DNA of 64,000 nt from Paenibacillus sp. HWE-109 (GTDB lineage Bacteria; Bacillota; Bacilli; Paenibacillales; NBRC-103111). The position numbers were made by a program, and so were the translations under genes. Where the stretch lies: assembly GCF_022163125.1 (NCBI RefSeq), contig NZ_CP091881.1, positions 4,526,001-4,590,000 of the forward strand. The letters are read 5' to 3'. Shown piece by piece: positions 36,656-46,483 of the stretch (positions are counted from its first letter, which is position 1; each line of letters opens with the position of its first letter). A model generated the notes under the pieces. The model saw only the letters and a list, made by a program, of their open reading frames with translations. It did not search any database and was not told the DNA's origin.

Positions 36656-36861
36656 TCTGGTTCATCCTATTCGGCTCTCTCGCGTTGATCATCAGCGTAA
36701 TCATCATGATTCAAACCCGCAGAAAGACAAAGGAAATCATTGTATTTGCAGCCATCTCACTGCTCGGTTTTGCAGATTGGATAAGCATTTTGATGGACCG
36801 AAAATTCAAATCAACCAAACTGATCGGCTTGATTATTGATACGATTTCCTTTTGGAACTAA
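36652..36861 (+). CDS. Small two-helix membrane protein, GerD-subunit-like
   Basis: 69 residues from ATG 36652, overlapping the GerB stop (ATGA). GAGGAG lies 11 nt upstream; an alternative ATG at 36643 is only 2 nt from it. Two hydrophobic helices (WFILFGSLALIISVIIMI and IVFAAISLLGFADWISILM) are joined by a short basic loop. Some Bacillus ger operons carry a fourth small gene of just this size and topology (the D subunit), which modulates receptor activity. Position and topology match; sequence identity was not testable. Confidence 0.8.
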   Translation: MIWFILFGSLALIISVIIMIQTRRKTKEIIVFAAISLLGFADWISILMDRKFKSTKLIGLIIDTISFWN

Positions 36862-36932
36862 GCCATCAGCCGCGGGTCCCGTCTGGCTTGATGAAGGGCT
36901 GCCAGTCCACTCTTGATTCGGATAAACAAAAG

Positions 36933-36964
36933 GGCTGCCCCCAGGTTTTAACCCTGGGGCAGCC
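36933..36964. terminator. Terminator between ger operon and small minus-strand gene
   Basis: Arms GGCTGCCCC (36933-36941) and GGGGCAGCC (36956-36964), extendable through CAGG/CCTG with a bulge. On the minus strand it is followed by CTTTTGTTTATCC, so it mainly ends the 36998-37168 gene; on the plus strand it may also stop ger transcription. Confidence 0.75.
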
Positions 36965-36997
36965 TTGTACAGACTACAGTTTGTTGTATAATCGAAC

Positions 36998-37168
36998 TCA
37001 AACTTGATTTTTGGGGATACCATTTAAACTTGGGACGTAATCAGGGGCCTCGTTGTTCGTGAGCGTTTGTTCTTCTTCGAGGAAACTAGCGTTATTCTGC
37101 TGATTGTTCTTTTTATCTGCTTTGTTATCTTCGCGGTCATACTTGGGATCTGCATCATTTTTGGGCAT
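36998..37168 (-). CDS. Small hydrophilic Asn/Asp-rich protein, unknown
   Basis: 56 residues from ATG 37168 (MPKNDADPKYDRED), with GGAGGTGA 5 nt upstream, a near-perfect ribosome site that argues for a real gene. It is highly charged and Asn-rich with no Cys, no signal peptide and no membrane segment, like many small sporulation or stress proteins of Bacillales. It has a terminator 34 nt downstream. Function unknown. Confidence 0.75.
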   Translation of the reverse strand: MPKNDADPKYDREDNKADKKNNQQNNASFLEEEQTLTNNEAPDYVPSLNGIPKNQV

Positions 37169-37303
37169 AGTGTTCACCTCCATTATCTCTCAGTTAGTAT
37201 GAGATGATGGTTGGCCTTTTATTCCAAGAAGATGCCTGCTACTACCGGTTCTGAATTTATGCCATAATGTAACAAAGGTTGATTACTAATTAAGGAGATA
37301 ACC

Positions 37304-37498
37304 ATGCCCAAACAACGTCAACTCATAGAACCTTCTGACTTCGAGCGAATGAGAGTATTTCAACAGCCAATTTCTGTATTTATAAATGATGAAATTATTG
37401 GCGAGAACGTACGCATTCAATCCCACGACGCCGAATTTGTTTTTAGTACTACTGGAGAACGGTACGTTAAAGCAGATTGTAAATTTCTTAGTAAATGA
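37304..37498 (+). CDS. Small conserved-looking protein, unknown
   Basis: 64 residues, ATG 37304 with AAGGAG 6 nt upstream. It is predicted as a small beta-rich soluble domain (FQQPISVFINDEIIGENVRI ... AEFVFSTTGERYVKADCKF). It has no motif I recognise. Its stop codon (37496-37498) directly abuts the stop of the convergent GH8 gene (37499-37501) with no terminator between them. Confidence 0.7.
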   Translation: MPKQRQLIEPSDFERMRVFQQPISVFINDEIIGENVRIQSHDAEFVFSTTGERYVKADCKFLSK

Positions 37499-39493
37499 TT
37501 AAGGATTTGTGCCGTATACTTCAAATTCGAATAATGAATATCCGTAAGAAGTTCCTCTACCCGTGCCATATACTCTTACATATCTGGCACTCTGAGAGGC
37601 AATCGTAATATTGTCTATGGCACCATCGCCAGTTGATGTTGAATAGACATCGGTCCAGTTCGTAGGAGCTCCGCTATCTGTAGATATTTGAATCTTGTAA
37701 GTCTTCGCATAAGCCGCTTCCCAAGTTAGCTTCACTTGATTTATGTTCTTTACAGAACCAAGATCAACATAGATCCACTGAGGATCAACTCCCTCGACAC
37801 TTGCCCATCTTGTAGCTGCATTGCCATCGAAGGCTTTGGCCGGTACAAAGCCCGATCCTTCGTTAGAACTGGAGACACCCGTCTTGTTCAGAGCTAGATT
37901 GGACGGTGGTGTCGTTCCGCTGGTTGTTGTAGCTGTTGCTGTATTGCTTGGACCGGATAGGTTGCCGGCAGCGTCAACAGCTTTGACCGTGTAGCTGTAT
38001 GAGGTAGAAGCCGTAAGTCCTGTATCACTGTAAGAAGCAGTTGTTGAGGTTCCAACTTGTGTGCCCGCACGATAAATCCGATACTCGGTAACGCCAACAT
38101 TATCCGTCGAAGCCGACCAAGTTAAATTAATTTGGCTGCTGGATGAAGCGGCTGCCGCCAAGTTCGCAGGTGACGTAGGCGCTTGCGTATCCGGAACGCT
38201 TCCTCCTGCCGCTGGTTTCCACCAATTGCCTGAGATGAACAGCATATTTAAAAGTGTGAAGCTGTCGTCATAATAGCCCGTTTTGTGGCTTTTCATAAAG
38301 TCCCAGCCGCTGTTGATCCATGCTTGGTTGCTGCTGCTGGATACGCCGGCTGCAATGAACGGAGCCACGAATACGCCGGCTGGACCGCTAGCCGAACCCG
38401 TCACAGTTCCATCCAATTTATATCCGTCTTTCACATTGTTCGGATTGTTGCTTGTTTTCCCTTTAATCCAAGTAGCGATTTTGTCGGCAATTGTTTTGCC
38501 TCTCGCATCGCCATATAGCGCATAATCCATCACAATTCGGGTAGGCACGCGAGCTGCATTGTAGTTATATTCATTCGTCTCCGGAAACTCATCCAAATAA
38601 TTCTGAGGAGCAGGTTGCGGCGGATTGCCTACCACAAAGTCCGAAATCAGACCTGTGTTTGGCGAATAGGACGCACTGAATGAAGTGTAAACACTGTAAA
38701 GATTATTAATCACATTCAGCCAAGTTTGATCCCCCGTTACGTCGTAAAAGGCTCTCATATGACTGAGCATCCAATCAGACGGTCTCGTATTCAACACGCT
38801 ATTACCATCCCAATCGCCAAGGTTCAATCGGTTATTAGTCGTCACATTACTGACTTTAATGCCACTAGTAATCATCTTTTTGGCTTCAGCCAAATAATTG
38901 ATCGTACCTGCTGATCCCCATTGGTAATGGGCAAGAATCAGGGAATATGCGATATCGATATCCCCATCTGTCGCTGAGTCAAAATGCCCTTGAGCACCCG
39001 CGGCATCTGCGACTACCCAACCCATCAAATTATTATTTTGCGAACTTTTGTAAGCTCTGGCTGTCTTAAAAAGGCCGTCGTAAATCGTTTTGGCATTAGC
39101 ATCATAGCCTGCCATTAAAGCTGTTATTACCATGCCATATCCTTGACCTTCGGAAGAACCCAATGGTTTATACCCATCCGCGCTGCCAGTAATATCACCT
39201 TTCACATAATAGCCGCCAGGCAAGGAGGATAAGTTATTTTTAAGATAGCTTGCTTTCCACGAATTATAGTAAGCCGCGACATCCGTATTCAATTGTGCCT
39301 GTGTGACATGATTAGGTTTGGTAATCCCACTATAACTGACTTGCTGTGGAAAAGGTTTCTGCTCGCCTGCCGCGCTAGCCCTCTGTTCTAGAGCAGGTGT
39401 CAGCAAGGTTGCCGAAACGAAAGTGACGCAAAGCACAGCAATAGAGTACCATTTCAACTTACTCTTAACGGGGTTTACCTTGGCTATATTCAT
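37499..39493 (-). CDS. Secreted GH8 glycoside hydrolase with FN3 and CBM32-like domains
   Basis: ATG 39493 (MNIAKVNPVKSK) follows GGAGG at 7 nt, 664 residues; the 22 extra residues of the long frame end in that site. Signal peptide to about residue 42 (cleavage near ASAAGE). Residues 50-440 are a GH8 (alpha/alpha)6 barrel with catalytic acid Glu115 in LGSSEGQGYGM and Asp176/Asp178/Asp180 in ATDGDIDIAYS. FN3 follows (about 445-535), then an F5/8C or CBM32-like module (NLALNKTG ... WIYVDLGSVKNINQVKL) to the end. The family includes endoglucanases, lichenases and chitosanases; the nearby GH20/ABC locus makes a chitosanase attractive. A weak cre-like sequence lies near 39588. Confidence 0.9.
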   Translation of the reverse strand: MNIAKVNPVKSKLKWYSIAVLCVTFVSATLLTPALEQRASAAGEQKPFPQQVSYSGITKPNHVTQAQLNTDVAAYYNSWKASYLKNNLSSLPGGYYVKGDITGSADGYKPLGSSEGQGYGMVITALMAGYDANAKTIYDGLFKTARAYKSSQNNNLMGWVVADAAGAQGHFDSATDGDIDIAYSLILAHYQWGSAGTINYLAEAKKMITSGIKVSNVTTNNRLNLGDWDGNSVLNTRPSDWMLSHMRAFYDVTGDQTWLNVINNLYSVYTSFSASYSPNTGLISDFVVGNPPQPAPQNYLDEFPETNEYNYNAARVPTRIVMDYALYGDARGKTIADKIATWIKGKTSNNPNNVKDGYKLDGTVTGSASGPAGVFVAPFIAAGVSSSSNQAWINSGWDFMKSHKTGYYDDSFTLLNMLFISGNWWKPAAGGSVPDTQAPTSPANLAAAASSSSQINLTWSASTDNVGVTEYRIYRAGTQVGTSTTASYSDTGLTASTSYSYTVKAVDAAGNLSGPSNTATATTTSGTTPPSNLALNKTGVSSSNEGSGFVPAKAFDGNAATRWASVEGVDPQWIYVDLGSVKNINQVKLTWEAAYAKTYKIQISTDSGAPTNWTDVYSTSTGDGAIDNITIASQSARYVRVYGTGRGTSYGYSLFEFEVYGTNP

Positions 39494-39754
39494 ATTAACG
39501 CCTCCTGGTTCATTTTTTTTCCAAGCCTGTGAACGCTCCAGATCCCTTGCTTCTGTCACTATCCCCCTTTCGCCAATCGCCCGATAGTATAAGCGTTTAA
39601 ACTTTTAGGATAAAAGTGATTCTATATGGAAAAGCGAATCAGGCGCTGCGAAAGCTCCGCTTCAGAGAAGCACCCCCGCAGCCCCAGAAACACTGTTATC
39701 CTTAGTCATCAAGAAGCGTCTCGACCTGCCAAGCTTCGCTAACACTAGCCAACC

Positions 39755-40600
39755 CTACTCTTTCACGCCACCGGCAGTCATTCCTTGAACAAGGAACTTC
39801 TGAAACAAGATCGCAATAAGCAGAGGAGGCAGGGAAGCCAATACGCCGCCTGTGGCTACCATTCCGAAATCTACTGCGTTCTTACCGCTAAATTCTGAAA
39901 TGGCGACTGAAATGGTTTTGGCACGAAGCGTTGAAGTAAACAACAGCGAGAAGAAAAACTCATCCCAAGAAAGCAAAAACACAAAAATCATCGTTGCCAA
40001 AATGCCAGGTCGCACGATTGGCACTACGATCAAATACAGGATTTGCATACGGCTGCAGCCATCTATCGAAGCCGCTTCATAGAATTCATGCGATACCTGT
40101 TTGAAATAACTCTGCATGATCCATATCACAAACGGAATTGCAAAGGTCAAATCAAGAATAATTAAGGTCAATTTGGAATCCAGCATCCCCATTTTTTGAA
40201 GCAGGAGATATAAAGGGATGACAATGACAACGGATGGAATCATATAAGTGAATAAGAACAGATAAATCAGTTGTCGCCGGAAGTTAAATTGATATTTGGC
40301 AAAAGCATGCGCAGCCAAACCACCGATAAGAAGCGCGATCATAGTAACAGAAACCGCAACCAACAAACTATTGGCCATTGAAATACGAAAAGCATAGGCA
40401 ATATCTTGATGAGCATTCGTAAAAATATCCATATAGCGTTCAAAGGTAATCCGCTTGGGAATCCACTTCATCGGCACTTCTTGCAAATCAATTTGATACG
40501 AAATACTGGAAATGAATAACCAAGCAAAAGGAGCCAATGTGCAGATGGCAATCAGCACGCCAAACGCATACTGGAAAGTCGACAACACGCTGCTTTTCAC
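39755..40600 (-). CDS. Sugar ABC transporter permease (MalG/CUT1 type)
   Basis: 281 residues, six membrane segments, EAA loop YEAASIDGCSRMQILYLIVV. It starts with GTG 40600, directly after the stop of the previous permease gene (no gap), with GGGGGGATC as ribosome site. Last gene of the importer 41493-40601-39755. Confidence 0.93.
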   Translation of the reverse strand: MKSSVLSTFQYAFGVLIAICTLAPFAWLFISSISYQIDLQEVPMKWIPKRITFERYMDIFTNAHQDIAYAFRISMANSLLVAVSVTMIALLIGGLAAHAFAKYQFNFRRQLIYLFLFTYMIPSVVIVIPLYLLLQKMGMLDSKLTLIILDLTFAIPFVIWIMQSYFKQVSHEFYEAASIDGCSRMQILYLIVVPIVRPGILATMIFVFLLSWDEFFFSLLFTSTLRAKTISVAISEFSGKNAVDFGMVATGGVLASLPPLLIAILFQKFLVQGMTAGGVKE

Positions 40601-41488
40601 TTAGATCCCCCCTTCTGCCTTCAGAACTTTCACATAGGCAAATGTAAGAGCAGCTATAAATAGGGCAATCAAATAGGAAAGCGTGGCGCCTTGTGAAAAT
40701 TGCAAATTGGTAAACGCCTCCAGGTAGGCTTTATAAATAATAACCATTGTGCCATTCGTCGGCCCGCCTTTCGTTAAGGCGTAAATCAAATCAAAGACTT
40801 TGAAGGATTCCATCGTTCGCATCACGATCAGCACCAGCACGGTTGGTTTTAAATATGGGAGCGTGAGCACGATCAATCTGCGGAATAGTCCCGCTCCATC
40901 GATACTTGCCGCTTCGTATACACTCTTATTCGTCATCTGCAAGGATGCAAGAAAGAAGATACATACGAATGGGGTCATTTTCCAAACATCTGCAAGTATG
41001 ACCATATTCATGGCTGTCCAAGGGCTGCTAAGCCAAGGCCGATACGCATCGATCAAATGCAACTGAGCTAGCAAACCGTTAAGCGCACCATACTCTGGAT
41101 GATAAATCCATTTCCACATGGCTGCGTTCACAATAGTTGGAACCGCCCAGGGCAAAATAATGATCGAGCGCAGGAACCCGATTCCCCGAATGTTCTCATT
41201 GAGCAAGAGAGCTGCCAACAAGCCTAGAACAAGCTCCAGTGCAATGGAGAATGAGGCAAAATAGGCTGTTCTCCCCAGTGCTTCCCATACTGAAGAGTCG
41301 GTTAAAGCTTCAACATAATTATGAATACCTACAAATTGCCCCTTGCTGGCTGAAGTCAGTTCCATGTTCTTGAGACTGTAGATGAAGGTTTGAATCAGCG
41401 GATATAAGACAATGCCGAATACCAGGATAAAAGCTGGCAGTATCGTAATTATTGCAAAACGTCGGTCACTCCATCTTTTTCTCAGCAT
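40601..41488 (-). CDS. Sugar ABC transporter permease (MalF/CUT1 type)
   Basis: 295 residues, six membrane segments, EAA loop YEAASIDGAGLFRRLIVLTL and the conserved KGGPTNGTMVI stretch. It starts 4 nt after the binding-protein stop, without a clear ribosome site, so coupling is likely. It pairs with the permease at 39755. Confidence 0.93.
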   Translation of the reverse strand: MLRKRWSDRRFAIITILPAFILVFGIVLYPLIQTFIYSLKNMELTSASKGQFVGIHNYVEALTDSSVWEALGRTAYFASFSIALELVLGLLAALLLNENIRGIGFLRSIIILPWAVPTIVNAAMWKWIYHPEYGALNGLLAQLHLIDAYRPWLSSPWTAMNMVILADVWKMTPFVCIFFLASLQMTNKSVYEAASIDGAGLFRRLIVLTLPYLKPTVLVLIVMRTMESFKVFDLIYALTKGGPTNGTMVIIYKAYLEAFTNLQFSQGATLSYLIALFIAALTFAYVKVLKAEGGI

Positions 41489-41492
41489 GATG

Positions 41493-42755
41493 TCATTTAC
41501 TCGCTATTTCTTTAGCTTTCTCCTGTAGTTTATTTAGTGCATCTTCGGGTGTTTCCTTCCCCGTCAAGGCTTTCTGAACAGAGGTCTGCAGTTCGGTCGA
41601 CAGTTGCCCATACCATGGAACAACGGGACGATTCACGATATGTTCATATTGCGATTTGGAAACGCTGATTAATTCCGGGCTCGTTGCGACAACTTCGGAG
41701 TCGCTGAACAACGATTTCCAGATCGGCAGCGCATCTTTCGCATGTTTTTTCTGGAAGTCTTTGGACGCTAAGAATTGGATATAGTTCCATGTTTCTTCCG
41801 GGTATTTACTGTCTTTGGCTATGGACAGGCCCATTCCGCCATTCGCTGTTGCTCCTGGCCCCTTCGAGGTGCCAGGTACTGTAGTTATGCCTACTTTGCC
41901 AACAACTTTGGATTCTTTGGGATCGTTGGCCATACCAAGCATATAGGTCCAGTTCAAAGCAAATGCAGCTTTACCGCTTGAGAATACGCCTCTGACATCC
42001 TCCTCCAAATATTCAAGGGAACTTGGATTCGTAAGTCCCTCTTTCATCGACTGATACATGAAGTTCAGCGCTTCGATGTTCGGCTTATCATTCAGGGTCG
42101 GTTTGCCATCCTTCACCATTTGCCCGCCGAAAGAGGCAGCCATCATCGTATAGTCGACAGATAGTGCTTCTGCTTGTTTCCAAGACCAGACAAGCGGAAA
42201 ATCAACGATTTTCTTCTCCTTCAAAATCTTCGCATCTGCGATCAATTCGTCCCATGTCGTAGGCGGGTTGCTGATGCCGGCTTGCGTGAGCATCTCTTTA
42301 TTATAAAATAAATATTTCACGTCATTCAGCCAGGGCATTCCATACAGTTTATTCTCATATTGCATGGCACTTAGCGCCCCGTCAAAAATGTCTTTGCGCG
42401 CCGCTTCCGGCACTTTATCCGTAACTTCCTTCAGCACGCCGGCTTTTACAAATTTCGCTGTCCATGGCGCGTCGATTAATACGGCGTCATAGCTGCCATT
42501 GGAAACAAGAATTTTCTGCTCCAGTGCTTCATAAGGAACAAATGTCGTCTCCACCTTAATATTAGGGTTCGCTTTGATAAAAGCATCGGTTGCTTCCTTG
42601 ATAGCGTCTTCGCTATACCCCGCTTGCTTCATGAAAAGCGCATTAAGCGTAATGCTTTTCGGCTTTGTCGGAGTTTCCTGATTGCTTGTGCATCCTGCTA
42701 AAAAACTGCTTACTAGTACCGATGACACGATCATGACTGTCAGCTTCTTCATCAT
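41493..42755 (-). CDS. Extracellular sugar-binding lipoprotein (ABC importer)
   Basis: 420 residues. Lipoprotein signal MMKKLTVMIVSSVLVSSFLA with lipobox LAGC. Family-1 solute-binding fold (IKVETTFVPYEALEQKIL, TTWDELIADAKILKEK, WNYIQFLASKDFQKKH). GGGGGAAG precedes the start. It feeds the permeases at 40601 and 39755. It lies 98 nt from the stop of the YesN-type regulator, in the same direction. Confidence 0.94.
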   Translation of the reverse strand: MMKKLTVMIVSSVLVSSFLAGCTSNQETPTKPKSITLNALFMKQAGYSEDAIKEATDAFIKANPNIKVETTFVPYEALEQKILVSNGSYDAVLIDAPWTAKFVKAGVLKEVTDKVPEAARKDIFDGALSAMQYENKLYGMPWLNDVKYLFYNKEMLTQAGISNPPTTWDELIADAKILKEKKIVDFPLVWSWKQAEALSVDYTMMAASFGGQMVKDGKPTLNDKPNIEALNFMYQSMKEGLTNPSSLEYLEEDVRGVFSSGKAAFALNWTYMLGMANDPKESKVVGKVGITTVPGTSKGPGATANGGMGLSIAKDSKYPEETWNYIQFLASKDFQKKHAKDALPIWKSLFSDSEVVATSPELISVSKSQYEHIVNRPVVPWYGQLSTELQTSVQKALTGKETPEDALNKLQEKAKEIASK

Positions 42756-42853
42756 AACTTCCCCCTAGATTTCGTAAAAATTGTAGAATGCTTCTTAGCT
42801 GACCTCATCATATAATGATCGATACCGCATGCACATTTATTATCTCGACCCCT

Positions 42854-44461
42854 TTATGGACGATTTATACTTTTAAGATTGTTTTTCCTGAAATCCGTTG
42901 GGTTCAGCCCGTACGTTTTATTAAAGAGGCGGTTGAAATAAAAGGGATCTGGAATGCCGACCAGCTCGGCAATCTCTTTGATGCTAAAATCGGGGTTTTT
43001 CAACAGCTCTCTGCCTTTCTCCAACCTTAGCTCATTGAGGAAATTCACGATCGTTTTTCCCGTTTCCTTCTTGAAGAGACGCGTCAGATAGCTCTCGTTC
43101 ATATTCACAACACTTGCCATCATCTGAAGCGTTATCTTCTGATCGATATGTTTGAGCATATAGGCGATAATGGCACGTATTTCCTTGCGATATTTGGATG
43201 ATACAGGAATGACATTTTGGCTAAAATAACTCACTGCTCGCACGAATGCTTCTCTGACTTCCGCTAGGTTATCTCCCCTGCTGAGCTGCTCGCGCACCTG
43301 TTCGGGCAGTAATGGGTGCTCACTCTCCGCATTGAATGCCTCACAGCTATCAAGAACGGCTGATATGGCTTTCTTGAATTGAACAGGAGGAACCCTTCCT
43401 TGTTTTGCTTTCTCATACATATCATCAAAGCAGCCAAGATATGCTTCCTTATTGCCTGAACGGATATGTTCAAGCAGGTTATCCTGTTCATGCAGCATGT
43501 TTTTCTTTCCATCAAACACCGCATCTCCGACATGAATCACGATGGCATCAGTCTTATAGAATCGCAGTTCAACTGCTTCCTTACATGATCTATAGGCATC
43601 TCTTACTTGTTGCAAGCTGGCAAATGAGGCGCTGATAACAACGTTTACGCCAAGATTCAAATAGAGCTTCAGCAGCTTGGCAATCCGGTTTGCAAACTGC
43701 AGCTTGGCAGTCGCGCTCTCATACTTATTGCGATCTGGAAGAACAACCACATAGTCACGTTCACTGATTTCAGAGAACTCCATCACGAAAGAGACATCGA
43801 CCATCTCCGATATGATATTGCTAATCGCGAATGCCAACAGATGCTTCTGCGTCCATTTGCCGCTATTCATCGTTTGCACATACTCGTCTATTGTGATTAA
43901 CAACAAAAAATTGCGCTTGGGATCGATCTGAATGTTCAGCTTCTGCGCCTGCCTCTCTACTTCCGGCTCCGACATGTTGCTGAAATAGACCAAATCTTTG
44001 AAGAAATTTGTCCGAGCTAACATGAGATTCTCAATCTGTGCGACTTCCTTTTGCCGCTCTAGTTCTTGTTTCTTTTTTTCTGACAAGAGCTGATTGGCAG
44101 CATTGTTTATACTATCTAGCAGGTTCTCCGGCTTTAAGGTTACCTTGAGCAAATAATCAATGGCCCCAAGCTTCATCGCTTCTCTAACCAAATCGAATTC
44201 ACCATAATTGCTTATTGCGATAATTTTCCCACTGAAGAATTGGGCTTCCTTTAGCCTCTGTATGAGTTCAAGGCCATTTAACCGAGGCATCTTGAGATCC
44301 GTTATGACAATATCAGGCGTGTACTGTTCGACTAGGGCCATCGCCGCTTCCCCATCCTCTGCTGCGCCAATCAACTCGAATCCGTGCTGCTCCCACGGAA
44401 TCATCATTTTGAGCCCGATTCGGATAATTTTTTCGTCATCAACAATTAATACTTTACTCAT
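42854..44461 (-). CDS. YesN-type response regulator (receiver + AraC HTH)
   Basis: ATG 44461 (MSKVLIVDDEK) has AGGGAG 8 nt upstream and lies inside the end of the kinase gene (8-nt overlap); a GTG two codons earlier is possible. About 535 residues: receiver with Asp55 in DIVITDLKMPRLNG and Lys in LLKVTLKPENLL region, a middle region with heptad-like helices, and a C-terminal AraC domain (ITLQMMASVVNMNESYLTRLF, SIKEIAELVGIPDPFYFNRLF). It probably activates the importer genes and perhaps the GH20 gene. Confidence 0.93.
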   Translation of the reverse strand: MSKVLIVDDEKIIRIGLKMMIPWEQHGFELIGAAEDGEAAMALVEQYTPDIVITDLKMPRLNGLELIQRLKEAQFFSGKIIAISNYGEFDLVREAMKLGAIDYLLKVTLKPENLLDSINNAANQLLSEKKKQELERQKEVAQIENLMLARTNFFKDLVYFSNMSEPEVERQAQKLNIQIDPKRNFLLLITIDEYVQTMNSGKWTQKHLLAFAISNIISEMVDVSFVMEFSEISERDYVVVLPDRNKYESATAKLQFANRIAKLLKLYLNLGVNVVISASFASLQQVRDAYRSCKEAVELRFYKTDAIVIHVGDAVFDGKKNMLHEQDNLLEHIRSGNKEAYLGCFDDMYEKAKQGRVPPVQFKKAISAVLDSCEAFNAESEHPLLPEQVREQLSRGDNLAEVREAFVRAVSYFSQNVIPVSSKYRKEIRAIIAYMLKHIDQKITLQMMASVVNMNESYLTRLFKKETGKTIVNFLNELRLEKGRELLKNPDFSIKEIAELVGIPDPFYFNRLFNKTYGLNPTDFRKNNLKSINRP

Positions 44462-46259
44462 CCGCACGACTCCCTATCTCTGCCAAAGGCATTATTAAGC
44501 TTACCGAAGTGCCTCTGCCTACCTCACTCTGAATCGTGATTCCGTATGCTTCACCGAAATGAAGCTTGATTCGTTCATTAACATTTGAAATCCCAATATT
44601 GGAAAGCCGCTGCTTAGCTATATTCGGGGTATCCAGCAGCTGCTGAACTTTATTCGGGCTCATCCCTTTGCCATTATCCACAATGTTGATTTGAATATGA
44701 CCTTCGAACCGCTTGGCCGTTATAACGATCTTATTATGGTCAGCCTGTTCATCCAAGCCATGGATGATCGCGTTTTCAACAATAGGCTGCAGGATGAATT
44801 TAAGAATGCCACTTTCCATCAACCCCTTATCAATCTGATGCTCGACCTCAAACGTAGCGCCATAGCGCAACCTCTGTATAACGATATAGTTGTTAATGTT
44901 ATCCAATTCCGCACGCAGTGAAATCATTTCACTCGTCTCTACAATGGTGCTCCGCAGCAATTCGGCCAGCGCCCCAAGTCCATCGCTTACACTTACAGCT
45001 TGATTGAGCATTGCAGTCCACTTGAGAGAATTCAGCGTATTGAACAAAAAGTGAGGATTAATTTGTGCCTGCAGCATTTGCAGTTCAACTTCCCTTTTCT
45101 TCACTTGCTCATTCCTTGTCTGTTCGATCAAATTGCTTATTTGCAAAACCATCGTATTGAATCTCGTTGACAAAAAGCCGATCTCATCTTGGCTGCGATC
45201 TTCATTGGTTGCCTGTAAATTCCCCAACGCCAACTGTTTCATGGAATGCGTTAATCGCTGCAGGGGATTGGAAATACTGCCTGAAATTACAAAAGTCAAT
45301 AAAAGTGAAAATAAGAGACAGAGCACAGTGGCAATCAACATATACGGAACGATCGTACTGGTTTCTTTATTCAAATAAGAGGTAGGAATCGTGCTTACCA
45401 AGTACCATCTTGCCGTAGAATCGTAGGAATAAGCGACCAATGAGCCATTATGATGCCATGATGAAATGAAAGCACGTTTGCCTTTCTTCTCATTTTCGGT
45501 AATTTTGTTCAACAGATCCTTGCTTTGATCCAGCGTGCGCCCAACCGGCATATCCATATTCCTGGAGGAAAGAACACTGCCTTGCGGGTCGATCATGAAT
45601 AAATCCGCCCCCTCCCCCATATTGACGTCCTCATAAATATCTCGGGAATAAAAACTTTCTTTAATGGCAATAAAGATATAACCTACCGTATTGAGCCAAT
45701 TCGATCCTGAATGGATTTCGCGCGCAAGCACGATGCAATCTACGCCATTCTGAGTGACAACATGCGTCCAAATATCATTTCCTTTGCGTTCAGCAATCAT
45801 CTGGGTCAAAGGCTCTATGTCCTGCGCGAGCAGCTTGTCATAGCCCAAATCATAAACGAGCTCTTTGGACTTATTATAGATTTGCATCGATTTAATATGA
45901 TTCAACAGCTTGCGGCCGCTAAACGTCTGATTTACCTCATAATAAGTATCCATAACCGACTGAGCGTCGAGTTCTGTTGCATTTTCCAAATTCTTTTGAA
46001 CGAGACTATTCATCATTACTTGGTTGCTCAAGTAGTCTAGTTTACGGTTCTCTCTTTTAATCTCATCGCGAACTTGGTCCAAGATTTGCAAGGAATACGT
46101 ACCTATCTTCGTATGAATAGCTTCACTGGATTGGGTATAGGCAATAAGTGTCATTGAAAATAAGGGGATAATCGATAATAAGATGAAAGATACAATCAAT
46201 CGATGCTTAATTTTCGATTTTCGCAATAAATTGGGCAGCCAATTGAATTTTATGGACAA
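44454..46259 (-). CDS. YesM-type sensor histidine kinase
   Basis: Start chosen as TTG 46259 (M/LSIKFNWLPNLL): GAGGTGA lies 8 nt upstream, whereas GTG 46271 lies within that site. About 601 residues. Membrane segment near 20-42, extracytoplasmic sensor of about 240 residues, second membrane segment near 285-310, HAMP (ISNPLQRLTHSMKQLALGNL), phospho-acceptor His403 in INPHFLFNTLNSLKW, HATPase with LQPIVENAIIHG and IGISNVNERIKLHFG. Divergent from the GH20 gene. Confidence 0.92.
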   Translation of the reverse strand: MSIKFNWLPNLLRKSKIKHRLIVSFILLSIIPLFSMTLIAYTQSSEAIHTKIGTYSLQILDQVRDEIKRENRKLDYLSNQVMMNSLVQKNLENATELDAQSVMDTYYEVNQTFSGRKLLNHIKSMQIYNKSKELVYDLGYDKLLAQDIEPLTQMIAERKGNDIWTHVVTQNGVDCIVLAREIHSGSNWLNTVGYIFIAIKESFYSRDIYEDVNMGEGADLFMIDPQGSVLSSRNMDMPVGRTLDQSKDLLNKITENEKKGKRAFISSWHHNGSLVAYSYDSTARWYLVSTIPTSYLNKETSTIVPYMLIATVLCLLFSLLLTFVISGSISNPLQRLTHSMKQLALGNLQATNEDRSQDEIGFLSTRFNTMVLQISNLIEQTRNEQVKKREVELQMLQAQINPHFLFNTLNSLKWTAMLNQAVSVSDGLGALAELLRSTIVETSEMISLRAELDNINNYIVIQRLRYGATFEVEHQIDKGLMESGILKFILQPIVENAIIHGLDEQADHNKIVITAKRFEGHIQINIVDNGKGMSPNKVQQLLDTPNIAKQRLSNIGISNVNERIKLHFGEAYGITIQSEVGRGTSVSLIMPLAEIGSRADE

Positions 46260-46483
46260 TCCTGACCTCACCTCTCTCTTTTAGAAGTAGCAAATCATAG
46301 TATTCGATAAAACACCCAGTAACCCTTTATTTACCATTTAGTCAAAATCCACTGTCCCTCTCAACTGAAAATGTGAAATTATGATTGAAATCCAAACTTA
46401 TCCTATGTAATACTGGATGAAACAATCAAAATCATGTAAGATTTAGAGTGATAACTTGTAACTCGCTTAGGAGGATATGACAG

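Noticed and set aside
37304..37498. Small gene as part of the GH8 operon
   Set aside because: It is on the opposite strand with its own strong ribosome site.
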